Below, piece by piece: positions 33,792-42,321 of a stretch of DNA of 64,000 nt. Within the stretch, counting starts at the first letter, position 1, and every line of letters starts with the position of its first letter. The stretch is from NCBI GenBank assembly GCA_964469905.1, contig CAYXZW010000010.1, forward strand, positions 6,749 through 70,748. Direction: 5' to 3'. Under the pieces are notes generated by a model. That model searched no databases. It saw nothing but the letters and a program-made list of their open reading frames with translations, and was not told where the DNA came from. The stretch is from MVRV01 sp964469905 (lineage in GTDB: Bacteria > Desulfobacterota > Syntrophia > Syntrophales > Smithellaceae). The position numbers were made by a program, and so were the translations under genes.

Positions 33792-36700
33792 ATGAAAAAA
33801 TCAGCCGGCACAAAAGAGGAATTGCTCGAAGAAATTTCCGCCTTAAAGAAGAAAATCAGAAAGCTGGAGAAATCGGAATCCCTTCAAAAGCAGGTTGAAA
33901 AGGAGCTACGCGAGGCTCAAGAGAAATTGCTGGAGAGCGATAAAAAGTATCGAGTTCTTGTTGAAGCCGCCATGGAGTCCATATTCATTGCCCAGGACGG
34001 CATGTTCAAGTTCATCAATCAAAGCTTCGTTGATTTTAGCGGATATAAGTTAGAAGAGCTGGCCAATCTACCTTTCCCCGATTTCATCCATCCAGACGAC
34101 CGGCAGATGGTTGTTGAAAGATATTTTCAGCGCTTGGAGGGAAAGGATGTCCCCCAGCGGTACGCTTTTCGCTTTATTGATGCGTCAGGAAAAATTCGGT
34201 GGGCCGATATATCCATTTCCCTTATATCATGGGAGGGAAAACCGGCAAGCCTTTGTTTTGCCAGCGACATTACCGAACGCAAGCAGGCGGAAGAGAATCT
34301 GCAGGAGAACGAAAAACGCCTGCAGAAACAGAACGATTCATTGCTTGCCCTGATGTCGCGCGGCACACTGTTTCACTCCGATCTACGTAAGGCAATTGCT
34401 GAAATCACAGAGGCGAGCGCCGCTCTTATCGGCACCGAACGAGTCAGTGTGTGGCTCTATAACGACGACCATTCAGAAATTAGCTGCCTCGACCTCTACC
34501 GCCAGAGCGATCATAATCACTCATCCGGAGAAACGCTGCGAAGTAAGGAGTTCCCCGCTTATACCGCCAGCCACCAGAAAGGAAATGTAATTGCTGCCGT
34601 GGATGTCTATACCGATCCCCGCACTTCCGATATTCCGGCTTCCTACTATCAAGAGCACGGAATTTGTTCTTTGCTGGACGCCCCTGTCTGGATCGGTGAT
34701 CGCCTGGGGGCACTGCTGAGCTTCGAGCATGTTGGCAATCAACGCATATGGACATCCGAAGATGCCATACTGGCAACAAATATGGCAGCTCTTCTGTCCA
34801 TTTTTTTCGCAAATAACGAGCGGAAGCGGGCGGAAGCGGCAATGAAAGAGAGCGAAGAGCGTTACCGCAGCATTTTTGAGAACGCCGCCGAGGGCATCTA
34901 TCAAAGCTCTCCAGATGGCCGCTTGATTAACATAAACCCCGCAATGGCCTGTATGTGCGGATATTCATCGCCGGAAGATATGAAGGCCGCCATTTCAGAT
35001 ATCACCACTCAGTATTACGTAAATCCTGAGGACAGGGAAAGGTATAAAAAGCTGCTCGCCGATCACGGGCACGTAGACTGCATCGAATATCAAGTCTACC
35101 GCAAGGACGGCAGCAGAATATTAATTTCCACAAGCGCCAGAGAGGTGCGTGACAGCCTGGGTAATCTTGTATGCTATGAAGGCATTATTCAAGACATAAC
35201 CGACCGCAAGCGTGTGGAGGAGGCGTTGCGGGAGACGAACGAGAACCTGCGGCGCAGCCAGGAAATCGCCCATGTCGGAAACTGGCGGCTTGACCTGGCC
35301 AGTGGCCGGTTTAGCTCCTCAACCGAGGCGCTGGCGCTGCTCGGGTTTCCGCCGGATGCCGCCCCCGTCTTCGAGGAGGTGGCGGGATTGATCCACGAGA
35401 ACGACCGTGCTCTGGCGCACGAGGCCTTGCAGAACCTGGTGCGGACCGGTGATCCGTACAGCCTGGACATCCGCTTTCGCCGGCGGGACACGGGTGAAGT
35501 GATTAGCGTCATCTCGATGGGTGAGCTCCAGCGCGATGAATTCGGCCGGCCGGCCGCCGTCTTCGGGATCAACCAGGACATCACCGAGCGTAAAAGGGCG
35601 GAGGAGGCGATGATTGCCAGCGAAGAGAAATTCCGCAAGGCTTTCTTTACCAGTCCGGATTCCGTAAACATCAACCGAGTCGAAGACGGAATGTATGTTG
35701 CCATCAATCCCGGCTTTACAAGGATCACGGGCTACGAAGAATCAGAGATCATCGGAAAAACATCCGTGGAGTACAATGTCTGGCATAACATCGAGGACAG
35801 ACAAAGGCTGGTGGAAGGACTCAAAAGAGACGGGCAGGTCAACAACATCGAAGCCGTCTTCCGGATGAAGAGCGGCGAACTCAGGGATGGGTTGATGTCG
35901 GCCACGGTCATCAGCCTTGACGGCACTCCGCATATCCTGAGCATTACCCGCGATATCACCTCCCGCAAACGGGCCGAGGAAGAGAAAGAAAAGCTCCAGG
36001 AGCAGCTCACCCAGGCGCAGAAGATGGAATCGGTGGGACGGCTGGCGGGCGGCGTGGCCCATGACTTCAACAACATGCTGGGGGCAATCCTCGGCTACGC
36101 GGAGCTGTGCCTGAACAAGACGGAGCCGTCCGATCCCCTCTTCGGTCATCTGCAGCAGATCCAGAAGGCGGCCGAGCGCTCGGCCGCCCTGACTAGGCAA
36201 TTGCTTGCCTTCGCCCGCAAGCAGACCGTGGCCCCCATTGTCCTCGACCTCAATGAGACCGTGGAAGGCATGCTTAAGATGATACGGCGGCTCGTCGGAG
36301 AGGACATTGACCTGGCCTGGCTTCCGGGTGGCAATCTCGGACGCATCTTCATCGACTCATCGCAGGTGGACCAGATCCTGGCCAACCTGTGCGTCAATGC
36401 GCGGGATGCCATCACAGACACAGGCAAGATCACCATCGAGACGGACAATATCGTCTTTGACGAGAAATACTGCGCCCTTCACGCCGGCTTCGTCCCCGGC
36501 GAATACATCCTGCTGGCCGTGAGCGACGACGGCAGCGGCATGGACACCGAAACCATCGGCCATCTATTCGAGCCCTTCTTTACCACCAAAGAGACAGGCA
36601 AGGGCACCGGCCTGGGGTTGGCCACAGTCTATGGCATCGTGAAGCAGAACAACGGTTTCATCAAAGTCTACAGCGAGCCGGGCCACGGGACGACCTTCAA

Positions 36701-37145
36701 GATATACCTGCCACAGCACGCGTCCAAAGCAGCCCCCCAGACTGAGAAGGAACAGGCTGCGTCGCCGACTGCGGGCAGAGGGACCATCCTGCTGGTGGAG
36801 GACGAGCCGTCGATCCTGGAGATGGCCACGCTGATGCTCGATGGGATGGGCTACGCTGTAATCGCTGCCGGAACCCCGGGGAAGGCCATCCGCTTGGCCC
36901 GGGAGCACCGGGGACATATCGACCTGCTCATGACCGACGTGGTCATGCCGGAGATGAACGGCCGTGACCTGGCCAAGAACATTTTGTCTCTCTATCCAGG
37001 TGTGAAGTGTCTGTTCATGTCTGGCTACACGGCCAACGTCATTGCTCACCATGGTGTACTGGAACAGGGCGTGCACTTCATCCAGAAACCATTCTCGATG
37101 AAGGACCTGGGCGCTAAAGTGCGCAAAGCGCTGGAGAATGGATAA
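33792..37145 (+). CDS. Hybrid sensor histidine kinase, multi-PAS, GAF, receiver domain
   Basis: 1117-residue soluble signalling protein. In order: coiled coil (10-45), PAS (about 50-165), GAF (about 190-345), PAS (355-475), PAS (485-600), PAS (610-725), HisKA with GGVAHDFNN near 755, HATPase with QILANLCVNARDAI near 860 and VSDDGSGMD and KGTGLGLATVYGIVKQ near 910-950, then a receiver domain (1000-1117) with ILLVEDEPS and phospho-acceptor MTDVVMPEM. No transmembrane segment is seen. Base composition rises to GC-rich from about 35215, so the gene may be a mosaic. It is flanked by the two copies of the rmuC 5' end. Signal and output are unknown. Confidence 0.93.
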   Translation: MKKSAGTKEELLEEISALKKKIRKLEKSESLQKQVEKELREAQEKLLESDKKYRVLVEAAMESIFIAQDGMFKFINQSFVDFSGYKLEELANLPFPDFIHPDDRQMVVERYFQRLEGKDVPQRYAFRFIDASGKIRWADISISLISWEGKPASLCFASDITERKQAEENLQENEKRLQKQNDSLLALMSRGTLFHSDLRKAIAEITEASAALIGTERVSVWLYNDDHSEISCLDLYRQSDHNHSSGETLRSKEFPAYTASHQKGNVIAAVDVYTDPRTSDIPASYYQEHGICSLLDAPVWIGDRLGALLSFEHVGNQRIWTSEDAILATNMAALLSIFFANNERKRAEAAMKESEERYRSIFENAAEGIYQSSPDGRLININPAMACMCGYSSPEDMKAAISDITTQYYVNPEDRERYKKLLADHGHVDCIEYQVYRKDGSRILISTSAREVRDSLGNLVCYEGIIQDITDRKRVEEALRETNENLRRSQEIAHVGNWRLDLASGRFSSSTEALALLGFPPDAAPVFEEVAGLIHENDRALAHEALQNLVRTGDPYSLDIRFRRRDTGEVISVISMGELQRDEFGRPAAVFGINQDITERKRAEEAMIASEEKFRKAFFTSPDSVNINRVEDGMYVAINPGFTRITGYEESEIIGKTSVEYNVWHNIEDRQRLVEGLKRDGQVNNIEAVFRMKSGELRDGLMSATVISLDGTPHILSITRDITSRKRAEEEKEKLQEQLTQAQKMESVGRLAGGVAHDFNNMLGAILGYAELCLNKTEPSDPLFGHLQQIQKAAERSAALTRQLLAFARKQTVAPIVLDLNETVEGMLKMIRRLVGEDIDLAWLPGGNLGRIFIDSSQVDQILANLCVNARDAITDTGKITIETDNIVFDEKYCALHAGFVPGEYILLAVSDDGSGMDTETIGHLFEPFFTTKETGKGTGLGLATVYGIVKQNNGFIKVYSEPGHGTTFKIYLPQHASKAAPQTEKEQAASPTAGRGTILLVEDEPSILEMATLMLDGMGYAVIAAGTPGKAIRLAREHRGHIDLLMTDVVMPEMNGRDLAKNILSLYPGVKCLFMSGYTANVIAHHGVLEQGVHFIQKPFSMKDLGAKVRKALENG

Positions 37146-37294
37146 GAAAAGACAGGAGACAGAAGTCAGTTGACAGAATAAAAGAGATAGAGAAGAACGC
37201 GAAAGCGGGTGTGCTTTTGTCCCTTGCTGGCGCGTCTAGTCTGTCGCTTCGCTCCTCGCGATGACAAAATAGTAATTATGCAAAACTCTTATTG

Positions 37295-37472
37295 TCCTTG
37301 ACACTTTGCCCTCTTGGCCGCTATATTCCCATTTTATTTAAGAAAAACAATAACCGGCAACAAACTTAAGGAATGCCCGCACGCATGGAAATACTTCTAA
37401 CTATAGTTTTAATCCTGATCGCGGTTGTTGTCATACTGCAACTCTGGCTGATCAAACGACCACCCTTTGACC
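37295..37472 (+). repeat. Duplicated rmuC promoter and 5' end, copy 2 (the intact gene)
   Basis: Partner of 33506-33684. It contains TTGACA (37298-37303), an 18-base spacer and TATATT (37322-37327), then AAGGAATG at the rmuC start (37373). The stretch just upstream, GTCGCTTCGCTCCTCGCGAT near 37243, resembles a dispersed repeat common in many bacteria. Confidence 0.85.
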
Positions 37473-38719
37473 TTTCGCCGCTGGCGGGTAAGCTCGATAC
37501 ATTGCAAAACCTGCAGGAAAGGACCGACCGTTCAGTTCGGGATGAGATTGCCCAATTTCGTGCCGAAATGCAAACCCAGTCTCATCAGGAAAGAGCGGAG
37601 TTGGCCTCATCGCTGAAATCATTCGGTGATTCCGTGCAGAAAAGCATGGCGGAAATCGCCGGACTGCAGCGCAGCCAACTCGAAGGATTTGCCGCCCAGT
37701 TATCCGTATTAACTTTAACTAACGAACAAAAGATGGACGCTGTCCGGCTGATTGTCGATGAGAAACTCAAGCAGATTCAGGAAGACAATACCCGCCAGCT
37801 TGACCGGATGCGCGAAACCGTCGACGAAAAGCTGCAGGGCACACTGGAAAAAAGACTGGGTGAATCCTTCAAGCAGGTATCCGAACGCCTCGAACTGGTG
37901 CATCAGGGTTTGGGCGACATGCGCAATCTGGCTGCCGGTGTCGGTGATTTAAAAAAGGTACTCACCAATATCAAAACACGCGGCATCTGGGGCGAAGTAC
38001 AGCTCGGCGCCTTGCTGGAAGAAATTCTGGCACCCGAACAATATGCCAAAAACGTCCGCATTGCCGAGCATTCCAACGAAACCGTAGAGTTTGCCATAAA
38101 ATTACCCGGCCAGGGTGAGCAAGGCGGCGATCATGTGCTGATTCCGGTGGATGCCAAATTTCCAGTGGAAGATTATTCCCGACTGCTCGAAGCACAGGAA
38201 AACGGCGATGCGGGAGCCGCCGAAGAGGCATCCCGGCTACTGGAAACCAGAATCAAGAATGAAGCCAAAGATATTTTCAAAAAATATATCTCTCCTCCGA
38301 AGACTACTGATTTCGGGATTATGTTTTTGCCGTCCGAAGGACTTTATGCCGAAATAATTCGCCGCACTGATTTGGTTCAACTCTTGCAAAGGGAATATCA
38401 CGTTGTAGTAGCGGGTCCTTCCACCTTTGCTGCTTTTTTAAACAGTTTGCAGATGGGCTTCCGCAGCCTCGCCATTCAGAAACGCTCCGGCGAAGTGTGG
38501 AAAGTCCTGGGCGAGATAAAGAACGAATTTGACAAATTCGGCTTAACACTGGATGCCGTCCGCAAAAAACTGGAACAGGCAACCAATTCCATGGATGATG
38601 TGCAAAAGAAATCGCGTACTATTCAGAGAAAACTGCGCTCGGTTCAGGATTTGCCCGGAAGTGCCGAAACTCAGCTGCTCGCGGATCAAACAGCGGAAGA
38701 AAACGAAACTGGCTTTTGA
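37373..38719 (+). CDS. rmuC: DNA recombination protein RmuC homologue
   Basis: 448-residue protein. An N-terminal membrane anchor (LTIVLILIAVVVILQLWLI) is followed by a long coiled coil (about 30-200) and the RmuC domain (about 200-390) with NIKTRGIWGEVQLGALLEEI near 198, HVLIPVDAKFPVEDYSRLLE near 258 and DFGIMFLPSEGLYAEIIRR near 315. In E. coli RmuC limits recombination between short inverted repeats; the domain is related to restriction-type nucleases. The start shared with the duplicated remnant is ATG after AAGGA. It has its own promoter (37298-37327) and is followed by a second promoter in the 3' region (38756). Confidence 0.95.
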   Translation: MPARMEILLTIVLILIAVVVILQLWLIKRPPFDLSPLAGKLDTLQNLQERTDRSVRDEIAQFRAEMQTQSHQERAELASSLKSFGDSVQKSMAEIAGLQRSQLEGFAAQLSVLTLTNEQKMDAVRLIVDEKLKQIQEDNTRQLDRMRETVDEKLQGTLEKRLGESFKQVSERLELVHQGLGDMRNLAAGVGDLKKVLTNIKTRGIWGEVQLGALLEEILAPEQYAKNVRIAEHSNETVEFAIKLPGQGEQGGDHVLIPVDAKFPVEDYSRLLEAQENGDAGAAEEASRLLETRIKNEAKDIFKKYISPPKTTDFGIMFLPSEGLYAEIIRRTDLVQLLQREYHVVVAGPSTFAAFLNSLQMGFRSLAIQKRSGEVWKVLGEIKNEFDKFGLTLDAVRKKLEQATNSMDDVQKKSRTIQRKLRSVQDLPGSAETQLLADQTAEENETGF

Positions 38720-38755
38720 TGTGGCCAGTTGGCTTCGATATCAGCAATATTTTAT

Positions 38756-38784
38756 TTGACACATAAATTGATATATGGTTTACA
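38756..38784 (+). promoter_or_regulatory. Promoter candidate for the tyrosine-leader operon
   Basis: TTGACA at 38756-38761 and TTTACA at 38779-38784 with a 17-base spacer (or TACATT at 38781 with 19). The -10 match is poor. It lies 53 bases upstream of the leader ORF and 37 bases after the rmuC stop. Confidence 0.5.
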
Positions 38785-38837
38785 TTCCCATACCAAAAAG
38801 CATTTGGCATTAAAGGATTAAGAGGTCACTAGAAAGA

Positions 38838-38939
38838 ATGTTCAGCTGCAGCAACTACAGGATAGACAGCAAAATAGGCCGGAATTATTACGGCTATTAC
38901 TATTATTGCGCTATACTGTACCGGTCTGCTCCCTGCTGA
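38838..38939 (+). CDS. Putative tyrosine-rich leader peptide (attenuator)
   Basis: 33-codon ORF whose product has eight Tyr residues (codons 7, 17, 18, 20-23 and 28), with the cluster NYYGYYYYC in the middle. It starts at ATG 38838 and stops at TGA 38937-38939, 22 bases before an intrinsic terminator and 104 bases before the binding-protein gene. CTCCCTG (38929-38935), at the stop codon, can pair with CGGGGAG (38970-38976) and so block the 5' arm of the terminator. A ribosome stalled on the Tyr codons would leave CTCCCTG free; one reaching the stop codon would cover it. This is the logic of ribosome-mediated attenuation. The ribosome site is weak (AGAGG, 12 bases upstream), which is the main doubt. 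Confidence 0.55.
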   Translation: MFSCSNYRIDSKIGRNYYGYYYYCAILYRSAPC

Positions 38940-38976
38940 AACTTCGCCAAATAAATCGAACAAAAGCCACGGGGAG
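38929..38976 (+). promoter_or_regulatory. Candidate antiterminator hairpin
   Basis: CTCCCTG (38929-38935) can pair over seven bases, one a G-U, with CGGGGAG (38970-38976). The second arm overlaps the end of the terminator's left arm (38962-38972), so the two structures exclude each other. Drawn by eye, not folded by program. Confidence 0.4.
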
Positions 38977-38998
38977 ATAACCAAACCGTGGCTTTTTT
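38962..38998 (+). terminator. Intrinsic terminator between leader ORF and binding-protein gene
   Basis: AAAAGCCACGG (38962-38972) pairs with CCGTGGCTTTT (38986 onward), an 11-base stem, followed by a T-run (TTTTTTATTTTTT). It lies upstream of, not after, the gene it affects, as expected for an attenuator. Confidence 0.85.
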
Positions 38999-39043
38999 AT
39001 TTTTTAGCAAATTTATCATAATATTCGGAAAAGGAGATTGTTT

Positions 39044-40186
39044 ATGTTCAAAAAAATGTTGGGTTTAGTTCTTTGCATGATTGTTGTCGGTCTTATGGCC
39101 GGATCAGCTTTTGGAGCTCCTCCCATTAAAATCGGGGCGCTTTTTTCCGTCTCCGGACCGGCTTCGTTCCTGGGCGAACCGGAGCGTAACACCGCCGAAA
39201 TGATGGTGACGGAAATCAACAAGGCCGGTGGAATCAAGGGCCGCAAGCTGGAACTCATCGTCTATGACACTCAGGCCGACGCGACTAAAGCCGTTCAGGC
39301 GGCCAATAAGCTGATTAAAGACGACAAGGTTGTCGCCATTATCGGCCCCAGCACAACCGGTGATACCATGGCTGTTATTCCGGTGGTAGAAAAAGCCGAA
39401 ATTCCCCTTGTTTCCTGTGCCGCCGGTATCAAGATTACCGAACCGGTAAAAAAATGGGTTTTTAAAACAGCACAAAATGATGCTCTGGCCGTTGCCAGAA
39501 TATTTGAGTACTTGAAAAAACAGAAGATAGCTAAAATTGCAATTCTGACAGTTTCGGATGGTTTTGGTTCTTCCGGCAGAGAACAGCTCGTGTCACAGGC
39601 TGGCAAATTCGGCATACAAATAATCTCCGATGAAACCTACGGACCCAAAGATACAGACATGACGGCTCAGTTGACTAAAATCCGCGGCGGCGCCGCCCAG
39701 GCCATTATTTGCTGGGGAACCAATCCCGGCCCGGCGGTTGTAGCCAGAAACATCCAGCAGCTGGGAATTAAACTTCCCTTGTATATGAGCCATGGTGTTT
39801 CTTCCCTGAAATTCATTGAACTGGCAGGTGATGCTGCTGAAGGCATTATCCTGCCCTCCGGCCGGGTTGTTGTTGCCAGACATCTTCCCAAGAATGATCC
39901 CCAGAAAAAGGCGCTGCTCAATTATGTCGATAATTACAAGAAACACTATAAAGTGGAAGGTGATCATTTCGGAGGTCATGCTTATGACGCCATCATGCTG
40001 ATTAAAGGTGCTATCGAACGCGGCGGTGATTCGCCGGCGGCGATTCGCGACGAACTGGAAAAAACAAAGAAATTCGCCGGTATCGGCGGAACGTTCTCTT
40101 TTTCACCGCAGGATCATGCCGGTCTGCAAAGCGATGCTTTCGTGCTGGTGCAAATTAAAAATAAAGGCTGGACACTGCTTAAATAA
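39044..40186 (+). CDS. LIV-type ABC transporter substrate-binding protein (attenuated operon)
   Basis: 380-residue periplasmic binding protein of the LivJ/LivK family. The ATG at 39044 follows AAGGAG by seven bases; an in-frame TTG two codons earlier is ignored. The signal peptide is MLGLVLCMIVVGLMAGSAFG. The mature part starts PPIKIGALFSVSGPASFLGE and has EINKAGGIKGRKLELIVYD, AIIGPSTTGDTMAVIP and RGGAAQAIICWGTNPGPAVV. It is the first structural gene after the Tyr-leader and terminator, and paaK ends the run, so aromatic amino acids or arylacetates are attractive ligands (inference). A perfect 14-base hairpin follows it. Confidence 0.92.
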   Translation: MFKKMLGLVLCMIVVGLMAGSAFGAPPIKIGALFSVSGPASFLGEPERNTAEMMVTEINKAGGIKGRKLELIVYDTQADATKAVQAANKLIKDDKVVAIIGPSTTGDTMAVIPVVEKAEIPLVSCAAGIKITEPVKKWVFKTAQNDALAVARIFEYLKKQKIAKIAILTVSDGFGSSGREQLVSQAGKFGIQIISDETYGPKDTDMTAQLTKIRGGAAQAIICWGTNPGPAVVARNIQQLGIKLPLYMSHGVSSLKFIELAGDAAEGIILPSGRVVVARHLPKNDPQKKALLNYVDNYKKHYKVEGDHFGGHAYDAIMLIKGAIERGGDSPAAIRDELEKTKKFAGIGGTFSFSPQDHAGLQSDAFVLVQIKNKGWTLLK

Positions 40187-40204
40187 GTGTGTATTTATTT
40201 AAAG

Positions 40205-40239
40205 AAGAGCAACGCAGGATAAATCCCTGCGTTGCTCTT
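40205..40239 (+). promoter_or_regulatory. Intercistronic hairpin after the binding-protein gene
   Basis: AAGAGCAACGCAGG (40205-40218) pairs perfectly with CCTGCGTTGCTCTT (40226-40239), loop of seven, 18 bases after the stop codon. No T-run follows. It would protect the upstream mRNA and let binding protein outnumber the permeases. Confidence 0.75.
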
Positions 40240-40265
40240 ACTATCTTACGCAAATGATTTAATAA

Positions 40266-41150
40266 ATGGATAACTCCCCGCAATTATTTCAGTATGTTTT
40301 ATCAGGGCTCTCCAACGGAGCAATATATGCCCTGATTGGATTTGGCTTCGCCATTATTTATAATGCCACCGGCATCATCAACTTTGCCCAGGGCGAATTT
40401 GTAATGCTGGGAGGCATGCTGACACTTTTTTTTCTCGTCTTATTACATTTTCCCTTAATTCCGGCCATTGTGCTGGCTATCCTGATTTCTACGGTCATCG
40501 GCATTGTTTTTGAAAGACTGGCTATCCGACCCCTGAAAAACGCGCCTCCTCTGAGTATGGTAATCATAACAATTGGCGCCAGCATACTGATTCGGGGTAT
40601 TGCCATGCTGGTCTGGGGAAAAGATACTCATGCCATCCCGGCCTTCTCCGGTAATGAACCGCTTTATATTGCCGGAGCGACAATTCTGCCGCAGCATATC
40701 TGGATTTTCGCCATCACGCTTTTGATCATAGCCGCCAACAAAATATTTTTTAACTACAGCATTGTCGGCAAAGCCATGCGAGCCTGTTCCTACAACAGCC
40801 AGGCCGCCAGTCTCGTCGGCATCAATGTTAAGACCATGGTTCTTCTTTCTTTTGTCATCAGTTCCGCCATCGGATCAATGGCGGGAATCATCATTGCGCC
40901 CTTGACCATGACTTCTTTCGATGTCGGTATAATGCTGGGGCTGAAGGGTTTTTGCGCTGTGATTATCGGCGGCATGAGCAGCGGACTGGGCACCATTATG
41001 GGTGGTTTACTTCTGGGATTGCTCGAATCACTCGGCGCCGGTTATATTTCCGCCAGCTATAAAGATGCCATTGCTTTTATAATTTTATTATTAATCCTTT
41101 TTATTCGGCCGGAAGGCTTATTCAAGCAAAAGGAAACGGAAAGAGTTTAG
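40266..41150 (+). CDS. livH: LIV-type ABC transporter permease, LivH family
   Basis: 294-residue membrane protein with about eight hydrophobic segments. Signature: NATGIINFAQGEFVMLGGML near residue 32, RPLKNAPPLSMVIITIGASI near 85, the coupling loop MRACSYNSQAASLVGINVKT near 175 and IGGMSSGLGTIMGGLLLGLL near 235. It forms one half of the importer channel. Its TAG stop (41148-41150) is the first part of a repeat of the TAGGGGCCGTTA family, which separates it from livM by 196 bases. Confidence 0.93.
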   Translation: MDNSPQLFQYVLSGLSNGAIYALIGFGFAIIYNATGIINFAQGEFVMLGGMLTLFFLVLLHFPLIPAIVLAILISTVIGIVFERLAIRPLKNAPPLSMVIITIGASILIRGIAMLVWGKDTHAIPAFSGNEPLYIAGATILPQHIWIFAITLLIIAANKIFFNYSIVGKAMRACSYNSQAASLVGINVKTMVLLSFVISSAIGSMAGIIIAPLTMTSFDVGIMLGLKGFCAVIIGGMSSGLGTIMGGLLLGLLESLGAGYISASYKDAIAFIILLLILFIRPEGLFKQKETERV

Positions 41151-41306
41151 GGGCCGTTACAAAATGAAATAGCCCCCCTGCGGGCCTTGTTACCTCGCGT
41201 GACCTCGCGCCACCTTCAGGTGGTTAGGTTATCAGGTTATGGCCAAACTATTGAATATCTCACCATTGAGCTACGGCTCCTTATGCCGGTGACGATATCA
41301 TAATGT
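41148..41306 (+). repeat. Repeat family T (TAGGGGCCGTTA), copy 2, between livH and livM
   Basis: Opens with TAGGGGCCGTTAC, where TAG is the livH stop. The inner block TGACCTCGCGCCACCTTCAGG then GGTTATCAGGTTATGG matches copy 1. It closes with CTACGGCTCCTTATGCCG and GACGATATCATAAT. The ends GGGGCCGT and ACGGCTCC form an imperfect terminal inverted repeat. Confidence 0.78.
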
Positions 41307-41346
41307 TAAAGTTATTTTTGAAAAAAGGCTTAGCTACAAAATTAAA

Positions 41347-42321
41347 ATGACCAAAGAAAAACGCGAAATAATAATATTTCTGATCTTTACGCTGGCCGTA
41401 CTGATAACGCCCTTTTTTCTGCGGGGCAGTTATTTTATCAATGTCCTGGTTTTTATCGGCATTAACACCATGCTGGCTGTGGCGCTGAATCTCCTGCTGG
41501 GCTATGCCGGACAGATTTCACTCGGACATGCCGCTTTTTTCGGATTAGGAGCATATATCTCCGGGGTTCTTACTACCCGGTTTGGCTTTGATCCCTGGAT
41601 TGTTCTGTTCATTGCCGCTGCCGTAAGCGGCGTCCTGGCTTTTATCATCGGGTTCCCCATTTTAAAATTGAAGGGACATTACTTGGCCATGGCAACACTT
41701 GGTTTCGGCATTATTATGTTTATCGTTTTCAATGAAACTGTAGCAATCACCGGCGGCCCGTCCGGACTTCCGGGGATACCAAATCTTCAAATAAGCTCCC
41801 TCATCTTTGACAACGATTGGAGCAATTATTATCTGATCTGGACATTTACCCTGCTGGTGATGCTTTTATCGATTAACTTGTCGCAGTCCCGCATCGGTCG
41901 AGCGCTGCGGGCAATTGCCGATTCGGAAGTGGCTGCCCGGGTCATGGGCGTCAATGCCCGGTTGCTCAAAGTTCAGATATTTACGGTTTCCGCCGTAATT
42001 TCGGCGATTGCCGGCAGTTTATATGCTCATACCATGACTTTTATTTCTCCGGCTTCTTTCGGGTTTAACTTTTCCATCGAACTGGTGACAATGGTGATCA
42101 TCGGTGGCCTGGGCAGCATTTACGGTTCCTTCCTCGGAGCGGCAATTTTAACCATTCTGCCGGAGTTCCTCCGTATTTTGCAGGATTATGACATTATCGT
42201 TTACGGTCTGATGCTGATTATCATGACCATGTATCTGCCCGGTGGCCTGATCAGCGGGTTCACGCAAATAGTCGGATTCATCAGCGGCAAAATAAAAAGC
42301 TGGGGCCAAAGTCATGCTTAG
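41347..42321 (+). CDS. livM: LIV-type ABC transporter permease, LivM family
   Basis: 324-residue membrane protein with nine to ten hydrophobic segments. Motifs: GYAGQISLGHAAFFGLGAYI near residue 52, FPILKLKGHYLAMATLGFGI near 100, RALRAIADSEVAARVMGVNA near 195 and IIGGLGSIYGSFLGAAIL near 250. It partners the LivH protein. There is no clear ribosome site before the ATG at 41347, perhaps because the repeat upstream displaced the original leader. It overlaps livG by eight bases. Confidence 0.93.
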   Translation: MTKEKREIIIFLIFTLAVLITPFFLRGSYFINVLVFIGINTMLAVALNLLLGYAGQISLGHAAFFGLGAYISGVLTTRFGFDPWIVLFIAAAVSGVLAFIIGFPILKLKGHYLAMATLGFGIIMFIVFNETVAITGGPSGLPGIPNLQISSLIFDNDWSNYYLIWTFTLLVMLLSINLSQSRIGRALRAIADSEVAARVMGVNARLLKVQIFTVSAVISAIAGSLYAHTMTFISPASFGFNFSIELVTMVIIGGLGSIYGSFLGAAILTILPEFLRILQDYDIIVYGLMLIIMTMYLPGGLISGFTQIVGFISGKIKSWGQSHA

